Shown here: one piece after another, positions 9,204 through 16,852 of the stretch
Numbering within the stretch: the stretch's first letter is position 1
Layout: the number at the start of each line of letters is the position of its first letter
NCBI RefSeq assembly: GCF_001612885.1
Contig: NZ_BDBH01000002.1
Span: forward strand, 310,016-374,015
Length of the DNA stretch: 64,000 nucleotides
From: Nocardia harenae NBRC 108248
GTDB lineage: Bacteria > Actinomycetota > Actinomycetes > Mycobacteriales > Mycobacteriaceae
Reading direction: 5' to 3'
Position numbers and translations under genes: made by a program
Notes under the pieces: model-generated
What the model was told of the DNA's origin: nothing
Seen by the model: the letters and a program-made list of their open reading frames with translations, nothing else
The model's database searches: none

Positions 9204-10214
9204 TCACCAAGCGCCGGTGGCGTCGAGGATGCCCTGGCGGGAGTTGAAGAGCTCGCCCTCCCAGTACTTCCACGAGTGGGTGCCCGCGGCCGGGAAGTTG
9301 AAGGCGGCCGGGATCTTGAGCGAGTTCAGCCGGACCTGGAACGCGCGGGTGTTCACCAGCGAGAGCGCCTCGAGCGCCATCGCGTTACCGGTGTTGAAGA
9401 CGCCGATCGCCGAGTTCGGGCGATCGTGCTGGCCGGGCAGGCCGGACGCGGCCGAGATGTACATCGGCAGCCCCTTCAGCTGCGGCGCGAAGACGAAGGG
9501 GTCCATGCGCAGCCACTGCGGGCTCCACGGGGCCGCCATCGAGTCGACGTTGAAGCGGCCCGCGTCCAGCATGGCGACCCGGATGGCCTCGCGCATGCCC
9601 GGCGCCGAGATGTTCAGGTAGCCGGAGTAGGACGCGGCGTACTTGAACTGATCGCGGTGGTAGGCGGCGAGCGCGAGGGCGGCGCTGCCACCCATGGAGA
9701 GGCCGGCGACCGCGTTGTTGGTCTTGGAGACGCCGTAGCCCGCCAGGAAGTCCGGCAACTCCTTGGTCAGGAAGGTCTCCCACTTGTAGGTGGACTTCTG
9801 ACCGTTGGTGTTGCTGGGGGCGTACCAGTCGGTGTAGAAGCTCGACTGCCCGCCGACCGGCATGATCAGGCTGATGTTGTCGTTCTTGAACTGCTCGAGC
9901 GCATTGGTCTCGAACGACCAGGCATTGCGGTCGTCCCGCGCCCGGAGGCCGTCGAGCAGGTAGAGCGCCGCGTTACCGCCGCGAGCCGCCCACTGCACCT
10001 GAACCTTGATCGGGCCCATCCCGGACGGAACCATGAGGTCCTCGACCCCGCCCGCCGGCGCCCGAAGCGCCGGGGCGGGAGCCGCCACGGCGGCGGTCGG
10101 GGCCGCGATACCGGCGGCGATCGGCAGCGCTAGCGCAGCAGCACCGACGGCCAGAATTCGGCCACGCCATCCCGTTTTCGTCTTCTTCGGCGCGGCCGCC
10201 CTGCCGAAACGCAT
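9204..10214 (-). CDS. Antigen-85-type mycolyltransferase (paralogue 2)
   Basis: A secreted mycolyltransferase of 336 residues. The signal peptide spans about 15-45 and ends in AVAAPAPA. The catalytic serine is Ser173 in AVAGLSMGG, the acid is the Glu in MALEALSLVN, and the histidine lies in AAGTHSWKYW near the C-terminus. The mature domain is a single Ag85 fold with no extra modules, so this is the most classical of the four copies. I chose the ATG at 10214, which gives the positively charged signal-peptide start; an in-frame start 57 nt upstream only adds uncharacteristic residues. Expected role: trehalose dimycolate synthesis and mycolylation of arabinogalactan. Confidence 0.93.
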   Translation of the reverse strand: MRFGRAAAPKKTKTGWRGRILAVGAAALALPIAAGIAAPTAAVAAPAPALRAPAGGVEDLMVPSGMGPIKVQVQWAARGGNAALYLLDGLRARDDRNAWSFETNALEQFKNDNISLIMPVGGQSSFYTDWYAPSNTNGQKSTYKWETFLTKELPDFLAGYGVSKTNNAVAGLSMGGSAALALAAYHRDQFKYAASYSGYLNISAPGMREAIRVAMLDAGRFNVDSMAAPWSPQWLRMDPFVFAPQLKGLPMYISAASGLPGQHDRPNSAIGVFNTGNAMALEALSLVNTRAFQVRLNSLKIPAAFNFPAAGTHSWKYWEGELFNSRQGILDATGAW

Positions 10215-10663
10215 GAATTCTGCTCTCTTCCTGCTGTCGTGGCGCGGCTCCCACCCCGGCGGGGACCGCACCAGTGTTGCCTACGAGACGCGCGGCCCCG
10301 CAGGACCGGATCCCGACCACCGGCCCTGCGGAGCGCACTACAACGATCTGGTCACACTCGCGCTCGCTGGACGATATTCGACCCCGGATTCCTTCGCAAG
10401 ACGGAGGGATCGTTTACCCACCGGCGAGCGCTGTGATCGTGCGGAGACCATATCGCGTTCTCCGGTTGATGTCGTCGCTTGGTTCCGATTCGTTTCCGTT
10501 ATCCACAGATGCGGCCACGCGCCAGCGGAATTCGCGGTTACCGGGGGGCGGATACGGGGGTTTCACTGTGACGAATCCCGCATCACCCCCAATTCCGGGA
10601 CGGCGGAAAAAGACGGACCGCCCGGCACCGTAGGCGGTGCCGGGCGGTCCGGGAACGGCGGCG
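10215..10663. other. 449-bp intergenic region between mycolyltransferase genes
   Basis: No convincing coding frame. It contains the terminator of the upstream paralogue (10615-10650) at one end and must hold the promoter of the downstream gene at the other. A single TTATCCACA (10499-10507) matches the E. coli DnaA-box consensus but is isolated. No clear promoter hexamers could be assigned. Confidence 0.5.
10615..10650 (-). terminator. Intrinsic terminator after mycolyltransferase paralogue 3
   Basis: A perfect 16-bp stem (GGACCGCCCGGCACCG at 10615-10630, complement at 10635-10650) closes on a 4-nt loop. On the minus strand it is followed within three bases by TTTTT. It starts 13 nt after the stop codon at 10664, a textbook rho-independent terminator that separates paralogues 2 and 3 transcriptionally. 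Confidence 0.85.
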
Positions 10664-11722
10664 TCAGCCGATATTCGCCGAGAGGTCGGGCAGCATTCGC
10701 TTCGCCTCTTCGGTCCAGTTGATCCAGTTGTGCACGCCGAAGCTCGGGAACGAGTAGGTGGTGTTCCCGCCGCCCAGCGTCGCCATCCGCACCTGGAAAG
10801 CCCTGGTGTTGGCGAGCGCGATCGCCTCCAGCCCCATGGCGTTGAGGGTGTTGAAGCTGGGGCCGTCGACCGCGGTCGGCAGGCCGCTACCGGCGGCGAT
10901 GTAGAGCCGGGTGCCATTGCGGACCAGCTGCGGCGCGAAGACGAAGGGGTCCATGCGCAGCCACTGCGGGCCCCACGGCGGCGCCATGGCGTCGACGTTG
11001 TAGCCGCCCGCGTCCAGCATGGCGACCCGGATGGCCTCGCGCATGCCGGGCGCGGAGATATTCAGGTAGCCGGAGTACGAACCGGCGAAGCTGAACTGGT
11101 CGGGGTGGTAGGCCGCCAGGGTGAGCGCGGCGCTGCCGCCCATGGAGAGGCCGAAGACGCCGTTGCGGGTCGAGCGGAAACCGAGCCGGTCGCGCAGCGC
11201 GTTGCGCAGGTCGTTGGTGAGGAAGGTTTCCCACTGGTAGCGGTAGCTCTTGCCCGGCCCGGCCGCGAAGGCGTTCAGCGCGCCGGAGCCGGAGCTGGAG
11301 CCGGTACCGGCCGGAATACCGACGAAGGTGCTCGGCGCATTCCAGTCGGCGTAGAAGCTGGACATGCCGCCGACCGGCATCACGACGTTGATGTTCGCGG
11401 CCGCCAGCATCTCGGCGACGGGGGTCTCGATCTCCCAGCCGTTCAGCGTCTCGGGGGCGCGCATGCCGTCGAGCACGTAGACCACGCGGTTGAGGTTGCC
11501 GTCGGCCGCGCGCAGCACCCGCGACTTGATCGGCCCCATCCCGGAGTCGACCCAGAAGTCGAAGGCCGCGGGGTTGAACGCCGCCTCGGCCGGCGCCGCA
11601 GGCCCGGTGACCGCGATCCCCATCGGGGCGAGCAGCGCCAGTGCCAGCGCCATACTCCACCGCCCGAGCCGGGAGCCGCGTGCTCCCGCACCGGCTCCGC
11701 GTTTCCAGCGCGCACTTCGCAT
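10664..11722 (-). CDS. Antigen-85-type mycolyltransferase (paralogue 3)
   Basis: A secreted mycolyltransferase of 352 residues with signal peptide about 20-48 (ending PAEAAF). Ser193 in VFGLSMGG, the Glu in MGLEAIALAN and His in FGVHNWINW form the expected triad. Compared with paralogue 2 it has a Gly/Ser-rich insertion (about 135-158) before the KSYRYQWETF segment, and its histidine motif is GVHNW instead of GTHSW. The ATG at 11722 has a GAAAGG ribosome site; the longer frame from 11794 lacks a sensible signal peptide. It shares insertion and C-terminus (MLPDLSANIG) with paralogue 4, so these two are the younger duplicates. Confidence 0.92.
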   Translation of the reverse strand: MRSARWKRGAGAGARGSRLGRWSMALALALLAPMGIAVTGPAAPAEAAFNPAAFDFWVDSGMGPIKSRVLRAADGNLNRVVYVLDGMRAPETLNGWEIETPVAEMLAAANINVVMPVGGMSSFYADWNAPSTFVGIPAGTGSSSGSGALNAFAAGPGKSYRYQWETFLTNDLRNALRDRLGFRSTRNGVFGLSMGGSAALTLAAYHPDQFSFAGSYSGYLNISAPGMREAIRVAMLDAGGYNVDAMAPPWGPQWLRMDPFVFAPQLVRNGTRLYIAAGSGLPTAVDGPSFNTLNAMGLEAIALANTRAFQVRMATLGGGNTTYSFPSFGVHNWINWTEEAKRMLPDLSANIG

Positions 11723-12031
11723 TCGTCGAAACCTTTCGCTCTGGCGACCGGTTGGCAAATCGAAAGCTATCGAAACCGGCCCCTCATCGGGCACCAGGCC
11801 ACGTCATTGCCTCGCATAACGGACATGTGCGACCTCGGCGCATGCTTCCGCTGTATCCATCGGAAGCGCATGCCTCCATGTTGCTGGATAGTGATCCGAG
11901 CCACAACCGACGCACCCTGACGCTACCGATTCGTTGCCGACCGTCCCGGGGACGCCCACCGGGCGCCACCGCCGACCGTACCCGGCCGGGCGGGCCCGTG
12001 CCTACCCGGCCCGATCAGCGGCTCCGCGCGC
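11723..12031. other. 309-bp intergenic region between mycolyltransferase paralogues 3 and 4
   Basis: No gene seen. Close to the paralogue 3 start are two direct ATCGAAA repeats ten bases apart (11759-11765 and 11769-11775). Further out is an inverted repeat GCTTCCG (11844-11850) / CGGAAGC (11861-11867) with a 10-nt spacer. GC-rich imperfect stems lie near 11975-12020, behind the stop of paralogue 4. These are candidate operator and terminator sites only. Confidence 0.45.
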
Positions 12032-13078
12032 TCAGCCGATCGAGGCGGAGAGATCGGGCAGCATCCGGCCCACCTCGGACTCCCAATTCCGCCAGGTGTG
12101 CACCCCGACATTGGCGAAGTCGTAGGTGACGTTGGAGACCCCGAGCGCGTCCAGCCGGGCCCGGAACGACCTGGTGTTGGCGGATGCCAGGTTCTCCAGC
12201 ACGATGGCGTTCAGGGTGTCGAAATCGGCGCCGTCGGCGGGCACCGGGCGGCCGTCGGCGGCCGCGATCCAGAGCCGTGTCCCATTGTCCCGCAACAGCG
12301 GAGCGAACGAGAACGGATCGAACCGCCGCCACAGCTCGCTGGCCGCGGGGGCCATGGAATCGATGTTGTACCCGCCCGCGTCGACCATGGCGAGCCGGAT
12401 GGCCTCGCGCATGCCGGGGGCATTGACATCGAGCATGCCGCTGTAGGCGGCGGCGTAGGAGTAGCGCTCCGGGTGGAAGGCGGCGAGCCCGAGCGCGGCG
12501 GTCGCCCCCATGGAGAGCCCGATCACGCCGTTGCGCGCGGTGGCGAAGCCGTACCGGTCGCGCAGCGCGTCCGGCAGCGCGCCGGTGAGGAAGGTTTCCC
12601 ACTGGTACCGGTAACTCTTACCGGGGCCGGCGTCGAGCGCCTGCAGCCCGCCGGAGCCGGTGGCGGAGCCCGCCGAGCCGGTGGCGGGCGGCAGCCCAGC
12701 CATCGAGCTCGGGGCCGCCCAGTCGGCGTAGAAGCTGGACTGGCCGCCGATCGGCATGACGACATTGATATTCGCCGCGGCCAGCCGGCTCGGCACCCCG
12801 GTGTGCAGCTCCCAGCCGCTCAGGTCCTCCCTGGCGCGCATGCCGTCCAGGGCGTAGACCACGCGATCGGTATTGCCGTCGGCCGCGCGGAAGACCCGCG
12901 ACTTGATCGGCCCCATCGGGGAGTCGACCCAGACGTCGATGCCTGCCGGGTCGAATGCCGCCGAGGCCGGAGCGGCCGCGCCGAGCGCGGTCCCGACCGG
13001 CAGCAGCGCCGCCAGGGCCAGCAGTGCGGTCCGGCGGAGCCGGGCGCCCTTCCGTCTTCGGATGTTCACGCCTCGCAT
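12032..13078 (-). CDS. Antigen-85-type mycolyltransferase (paralogue 4)
   Basis: A secreted mycolyltransferase of 348 residues; signal peptide about 8-41 ending APASAAF. The nucleophile elbow is GLSMGA (Ser189), the only copy of the four where the last glycine is alanine. The acid lies in VLENLASAN and the histidine in VGVHTWRNW. It has the same Gly/Ser-rich insertion (about 128-150) as paralogue 3. I chose the ATG at 13078, seven bases after AGGAAGG, over the adjacent TTG. It lies directly downstream of aftB on the same strand after roughly 195 bp. Confidence 0.92.
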   Translation of the reverse strand: MRGVNIRRRKGARLRRTALLALAALLPVGTALGAAAPASAAFDPAGIDVWVDSPMGPIKSRVFRAADGNTDRVVYALDGMRAREDLSGWELHTGVPSRLAAANINVVMPIGGQSSFYADWAAPSSMAGLPPATGSAGSATGSGGLQALDAGPGKSYRYQWETFLTGALPDALRDRYGFATARNGVIGLSMGATAALGLAAFHPERYSYAAAYSGMLDVNAPGMREAIRLAMVDAGGYNIDSMAPAASELWRRFDPFSFAPLLRDNGTRLWIAAADGRPVPADGADFDTLNAIVLENLASANTRSFRARLDALGVSNVTYDFANVGVHTWRNWESEVGRMLPDLSASIG

Positions 13079-13224
13079 CAAAGGGCCTTCCTGCGTGCCT
13101 GGTCCGGAAATCGCACCGAGCCTAACGGCGGAGCGGGGAGTGGCCGTTATCGAAATGTAATAGAGATTCGGCGGGCTGTTTGTGCCCGATCACGACCGTC
13201 CGGCGCGGCCCCGTCCAACGCAGC

Positions 13225-13254
13225 GTCGCCGCCCGATGCGGACCGGGCGGCGAC
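13225..13254 (-). terminator. GC-rich hairpin downstream of aftB
   Basis: An 11-bp perfect stem, GTCGCCGCCCG (13225-13235) and its complement (13244-13254), with an 8-nt loop, lies 20 nt after the aftB stop. It has no T-tract. It probably ends the glf-glfT2-PAP2-ubiA-aftB operon. Confidence 0.55.
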
Positions 13255-13274
13255 TGTCGGAAAGGGTCAAGAAA

Positions 13275-15236
13275 TCAGCGCGGGGGCTGCGGGAACGGGT
13301 CCACCAGACCGCAGCGCTCGATCTCGTACTTCGGCACCCGCTCGATCCGGTAGGCGGCGAAGTTCAGCGCATTGCGCAGGTTGTGCTTGAACCGGTCGAG
13401 GGTGAGCGGGTCGCGGTGCGCGAGCATGAGCGCGTGGGTGTCCGGGCAGGACAGGGCGACCCGGGCTTGGGCTACCCACTCTTCGTCCAGGTACCAGGGC
13501 ATCCAGGGCTTCCTGTCCACCATGCCCGCGTCCACGATCACCCAGTCCGGGTAGAGGCTCTTATCGTGGCCGATGCGGCCGTCGGCCAGCCGGTCGGTGT
13601 GCGCGGCGAGCGGGTAGGCCAGCCCCATCGGGTCGACGACCTTGACATCCAGCGGGACGTTCATGCTGGTCATGCCGAGGTTCAGGAAGAAGACGGTGTG
13701 CCCGGCGCCGCCTTCGGGGATGGGCTGCGGCGGCGGCGCGATGTACCAGAACATGAAGGAGGGCGAGTTCAGCAGCAGCCCGCCGTCCGGGGTGTTGGCG
13801 ATGCCGTCGACCATGGCCCGCATGCGCGGGTAGTCCAGGTAGTCCTCGGCCCGGATCGGGTGGTCGTGCCCGGTATTGAGCACGTAGTACACCCGCTCGT
13901 CCACGATGCCGGTCGAGCTGATCTTGGTGCCGGTGGTGATGGCGGTGGTGCCCGCGGCGAAGAAGGCCCAGCCGATCACGGCCAGCCAGAGCGCGGGGAC
14001 CAGCAGGTAGCGCACGTCGCGCAGGGAGAACGGCCGGAAGGCGCCGCGCGGCACCCGGATGGGAAGCACCGCGATCGGCAGCAGGAAGAGGAAGAGCTGC
14101 GGCAGCAGCATGCGGCCGTGCATGAAGTCGCCGCCGACCCGCAGGGCGTAGACGGTGAGCAGCAGCGCGCCGCCGAGCACCAGCGTGACGACCGCGCTCG
14201 GCGAGCGCAGCCAGCGCCGGAACCGGGTCACCGGGTGCACCCGCTCGCCGCGCTCCCGCTCACCGCGCGCGGTGGACTCGCTCGCCAGCCGCAGCGCGCC
14301 GAGGCCGGCCAGCAGCAGCAGGAGCAGCGGCAGCCAGAGCCAGTACGGCCCGACCAGGTTCCAGAGGTAGGTGAAGCCCTGGCCCCACTTGGCGCCGCCC
14401 GCGTCCTTGGCGACCGCGGTGTTCGGATAGGGCAGGCCGTAGTACCCCATCCGCCAGATCTGGTAGCCGAGCGGGAGCACCCCGGCCACCGCGACGATCA
14501 GCAGCCGGAGCAGCACCGGGCGCTCGCCCGGCAGCGGCGCGAGGAAGATCATGCCGAGCGCGGCGGCGCCGAGCACCGCCATCTCGGGGCGGATGAGCGG
14601 GGCCAGCCCGGCCAGGAAGACCAGCCCGAGCAGCGCGGGCACCCGGACCCGCTCGGCCTTCGCCCAGCTGATCATGGCCCACCAGAGCAGCCCGAGCCAG
14701 AAGATCACCAGCCCGCTCTCCAGGCCGGAGGTCACGTAGTCGCGGGCCGGCGGCACCGCGATGTAGACCAGCACACCCGCGGGCAGCAGGAAGGCCGCGC
14801 GCGGGCCGCCCCAGAGCCGGGCGGTGCCGAGCACGGCGAAGACGACGGCGCCGAGCGAGAGCACCAGCGCGAGCGCGAGCACCACGTACTCCAGCCTGGC
14901 GCCGGTAATCCAGCTGAAGAACCAGACCAGGTAGGTCCATGCGGTGCTGGTGTTGGCCTCGACACGCTCGCCCGCGTTGAAGACCGGGCCGTTGCCCGCG
15001 AGCAGGTTGCGGACGGTGCGCAGCACGATCAGGCCGTCGTCGGCGATCCAGCGGCGCTGCCAGCCGCCGATGGCGAAGAGCGCGACGGTCACCGCGATCC
15101 CGCCGACGAAGATGGGACGGGAGAACCGGGTGTACCGCGGCGCGGAGCGGGCCGAGTCCTCGGCCCGCTCGCGCTCGTCTTCGGTTGTCCCGGCCCCCTC
15201 GGCCACTCTCTCGTCAGGCGAGATAGACAGCGACAC
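13275..15236 (-). CDS. aftB: Terminal beta-(1,2)-arabinofuranosyltransferase AftB
   Basis: A polytopic GT-C glycosyltransferase of 653 residues that adds the terminal beta-1,2 arabinofuranose residues of arabinan, the sites later mycolylated. After a charged N-terminal tail (1-40) come a first membrane helix (about 41-62) and the GT-C acidic motif WIADDGLIV in the first extracytoplasmic loop. About ten hydrophobic helices follow to roughly residue 430, then a soluble C-terminal domain. The family is also annotated as ZomB-like. The GTG start at 15236 has GGAG six bases upstream and overlaps ubiA by 23 bp, indicating translational coupling. Order and neighbours match M. tuberculosis Rv3805c. 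Confidence 0.92.
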   Translation of the reverse strand: MSLSISPDERVAEGAGTTEDERERAEDSARSAPRYTRFSRPIFVGGIAVTVALFAIGGWQRRWIADDGLIVLRTVRNLLAGNGPVFNAGERVEANTSTAWTYLVWFFSWITGARLEYVVLALALVLSLGAVVFAVLGTARLWGGPRAAFLLPAGVLVYIAVPPARDYVTSGLESGLVIFWLGLLWWAMISWAKAERVRVPALLGLVFLAGLAPLIRPEMAVLGAAALGMIFLAPLPGERPVLLRLLIVAVAGVLPLGYQIWRMGYYGLPYPNTAVAKDAGGAKWGQGFTYLWNLVGPYWLWLPLLLLLLAGLGALRLASESTARGERERGERVHPVTRFRRWLRSPSAVVTLVLGGALLLTVYALRVGGDFMHGRMLLPQLFLFLLPIAVLPIRVPRGAFRPFSLRDVRYLLVPALWLAVIGWAFFAAGTTAITTGTKISSTGIVDERVYYVLNTGHDHPIRAEDYLDYPRMRAMVDGIANTPDGGLLLNSPSFMFWYIAPPPQPIPEGGAGHTVFFLNLGMTSMNVPLDVKVVDPMGLAYPLAAHTDRLADGRIGHDKSLYPDWVIVDAGMVDRKPWMPWYLDEEWVAQARVALSCPDTHALMLAHRDPLTLDRFKHNLRNALNFAAYRIERVPKYEIERCGLVDPFPQPPR

Positions 15237-16140
15237 CTACCGCTCCGATCCAGGCGATGGCGAGGAACTGCAATACGCGGTCCCCCAGCGCGATCTCTTC
15301 GGGTTCACCGGCCTCGCCACCGTCGACGTCGACCGCGTAACGCAGGATTGCGATGGTAAACGGAATCATGGAGATCGCGAACCAGTTCGTGTCCTTCGCG
15401 TCGCCCTGTTCGAAGGCCCAGAGGCCGTAGAACACCACCACCGCCGTCGCCGCCAGGGTCCAGATGAACCGCAGGTAGGTCGGGGTGTAGTACTCCAGCG
15501 ACTTGCGGATCTTGGCGCCGGTGCCGAGCGCGATCTGCAGCTCCGCGTACCGCTTGCCCGCCGCCATGAAGAGCGAGCCGAACGCCATGATCAGCAGGAA
15601 CCACTGGGAGAGCGGGATATTCGCCGCCGCGCCGCCCGCCACCGCGCGCAGCAGGAAGCCGGAGGAGACGATGCAGATGTCGAGCACCGCCTGGTGCTTG
15701 AGCCCGAAGCAGTAGGCCAGCTGGATGCCGATGTAGACCGCCATCACCACGGCCAGCTGCCAGGCGGCCACGAAGGAGATGGCGATCGAGGCGACCAGCA
15801 GCACGACCGCGAGCACATAGGCCAGGTTCACCGGGACCACGCCCGCGGCGATCGGCCGGTACCGCTTGGTCGGGTGCGCCCGGTCGGCCTCGACGTCCAT
15901 CGCGTCGTTCACCAGGTAGATCCCGGAGGCCGCGAGGCAGAACACCGCGAAGGCGATGGCGACGTGGATCAGCACGTCGATGTCGGTCGCCGACCCCGCA
16001 GCCAGCGGGGCGGCGAGGACCAGCACGTTCTTCACCCACTGGCGTGGCCGCATGGTCTTGATCAACCCACCGGCCAGCGTCTTGGGCGGGCCCTTGGTCA
16101 CGCCTTCCGCGAGGTCGGTGCCTGTCGGCTCTTCGCTCAT
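15214..16140 (-). CDS. ubiA: Decaprenyl-phosphate phosphoribosyltransferase (UbiA family)
   Basis: An integral-membrane prenyltransferase of 308 residues that makes decaprenylphosphoryl-5-phosphoribose from decaprenyl phosphate and PRPP, the first committed step to the arabinose donor DPA. The Asp-rich motif is NDAMDVEADRAHP (Asn78 to Pro90), with KRYRPIAAG after it. About nine hydrophobic helices follow. The Gly-Lys-Arg-Tyr motif GKRYAEL is in the second half, where other UbiA proteins have their second Asp motif. I chose ATG 16140, with GAGGAAG nine bases upstream, because it lies 13 bp after the PAP2 stop and gives the family length; a frame from 16188 would extend into that gene. Confidence 0.94.
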   Translation of the reverse strand: MSEEPTGTDLAEGVTKGPPKTLAGGLIKTMRPRQWVKNVLVLAAPLAAGSATDIDVLIHVAIAFAVFCLAASGIYLVNDAMDVEADRAHPTKRYRPIAAGVVPVNLAYVLAVVLLVASIAISFVAAWQLAVVMAVYIGIQLAYCFGLKHQAVLDICIVSSGFLLRAVAGGAAANIPLSQWFLLIMAFGSLFMAAGKRYAELQIALGTGAKIRKSLEYYTPTYLRFIWTLAATAVVVFYGLWAFEQGDAKDTNWFAISMIPFTIAILRYAVDVDGGEAGEPEEIALGDRVLQFLAIAWIGAVGVAVYLA

Positions 16141-16153
16141 GTCGGCCGCTTCC

Positions 16154-16852
16154 TCACTTGGAATCACTGCTCTTTCTCGTGCGGTCACTCTCGAGTCTCT
16201 TTTCGACGGCGAGCAGGGCGGCGGCGGACGCGGCGCCCAGCGCGGACCCGGCGAGCACGTCGGAGGGGTAGTGCACCCCGAGGACGACTCGCGAGAGCAG
16301 CATCGGGGGGACGAGCACCGCAGGCAAGGGTAGCCCGGTCAGTTTTCCGAGCAACACCGCAGCCGCCGCGGTGGAGGTCGCGTGCGAGGAGGGGAAACTC
16401 AGCTTGCTCGGCGTGCTCACATTGATCCGCACCGCCGGGTCGTGCGGGCGCGGCCTGCGCACCACCCGCTTGATCACGATCGAGGCGGCGTGCGCGCCCA
16501 CCGCACCGACCGCGACCCCGGCCCACTGCCTGCGCCGCGGCTTGTCCACCAGCCAACCGGCGGCGGCGATGCCGACCCAGCCGAGTGCGTGCTCGCCGAA
16601 GTGCGAGAGGCCGCGGGCGGCGGAGATCACCGCGGGGTTGCCGCCGATCGCCGACTGCACCGCGGTGATGATCGCCACCTCCGGCGGGCTCGCCTGGGCG
16701 GCGGCCGGGGCCGGACCGGCCGGATCCGCGGGCCGCTGTCGATTCGCCGGGTCGGCCGGTGCTGCCCGATCGGCCGCAGACGCGGGCCCGGCGCCGGCAG
16801 CGGCGCTCGCGGGGGCCGGACCGTCGTGCTCGGCCGGGTTCGCGGCACTCAC
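16154..16852 (-). CDS. PAP2-family phosphatase (Rv3807c-like)
   Basis: A 232-residue membrane phosphatase, the likely enzyme removing the 5-phosphate from decaprenylphosphoryl-phosphoribose in the DPA pathway. The three PAP2 motifs are present: KRVVRRPRP, PSSHAT, and SRVVLGVHYPSD. The first 70 residues are an Ala/Pro-rich cytoplasmic tail, unusually long compared with the catalytic part. The GTG at 16852 overlaps the glfT2 stop by 4 bp (GTGA), so I place the start there although the frame is open further upstream. ubiA follows after 13 bp; both belong to one operon. Confidence 0.9.
   Translation of the reverse strand: MSAANPAEHDGPAPASAAAGAGPASAADRAAPADPANRQRPADPAGPAPAAAQASPPEVAIITAVQSAIGGNPAVISAARGLSHFGEHALGWVGIAAAGWLVDKPRRRQWAGVAVGAVGAHAASIVIKRVVRRPRPHDPAVRINVSTPSKLSFPSSHATSTAAAAVLLGKLTGLPLPAVLVPPMLLSRVVLGVHYPSDVLAGSALGAASAAALLAVEKRLESDRTRKSSDSK

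Noticed and set aside
10499..10507. TTATCCACA, a perfect E. coli-type DnaA box
   Set aside because: Single copy, no AT-rich unwinding region, no dnaA/dnaN nearby, and actinobacterial boxes are usually TTGTCCACA. Probably chance.
11975..12020. Possible terminator after mycolyltransferase paralogue 4
   Set aside because: GGCCGGG/CCCGGCC arms exist, but the loop is long and alternative pairings are equally good, so I could not support one structure.
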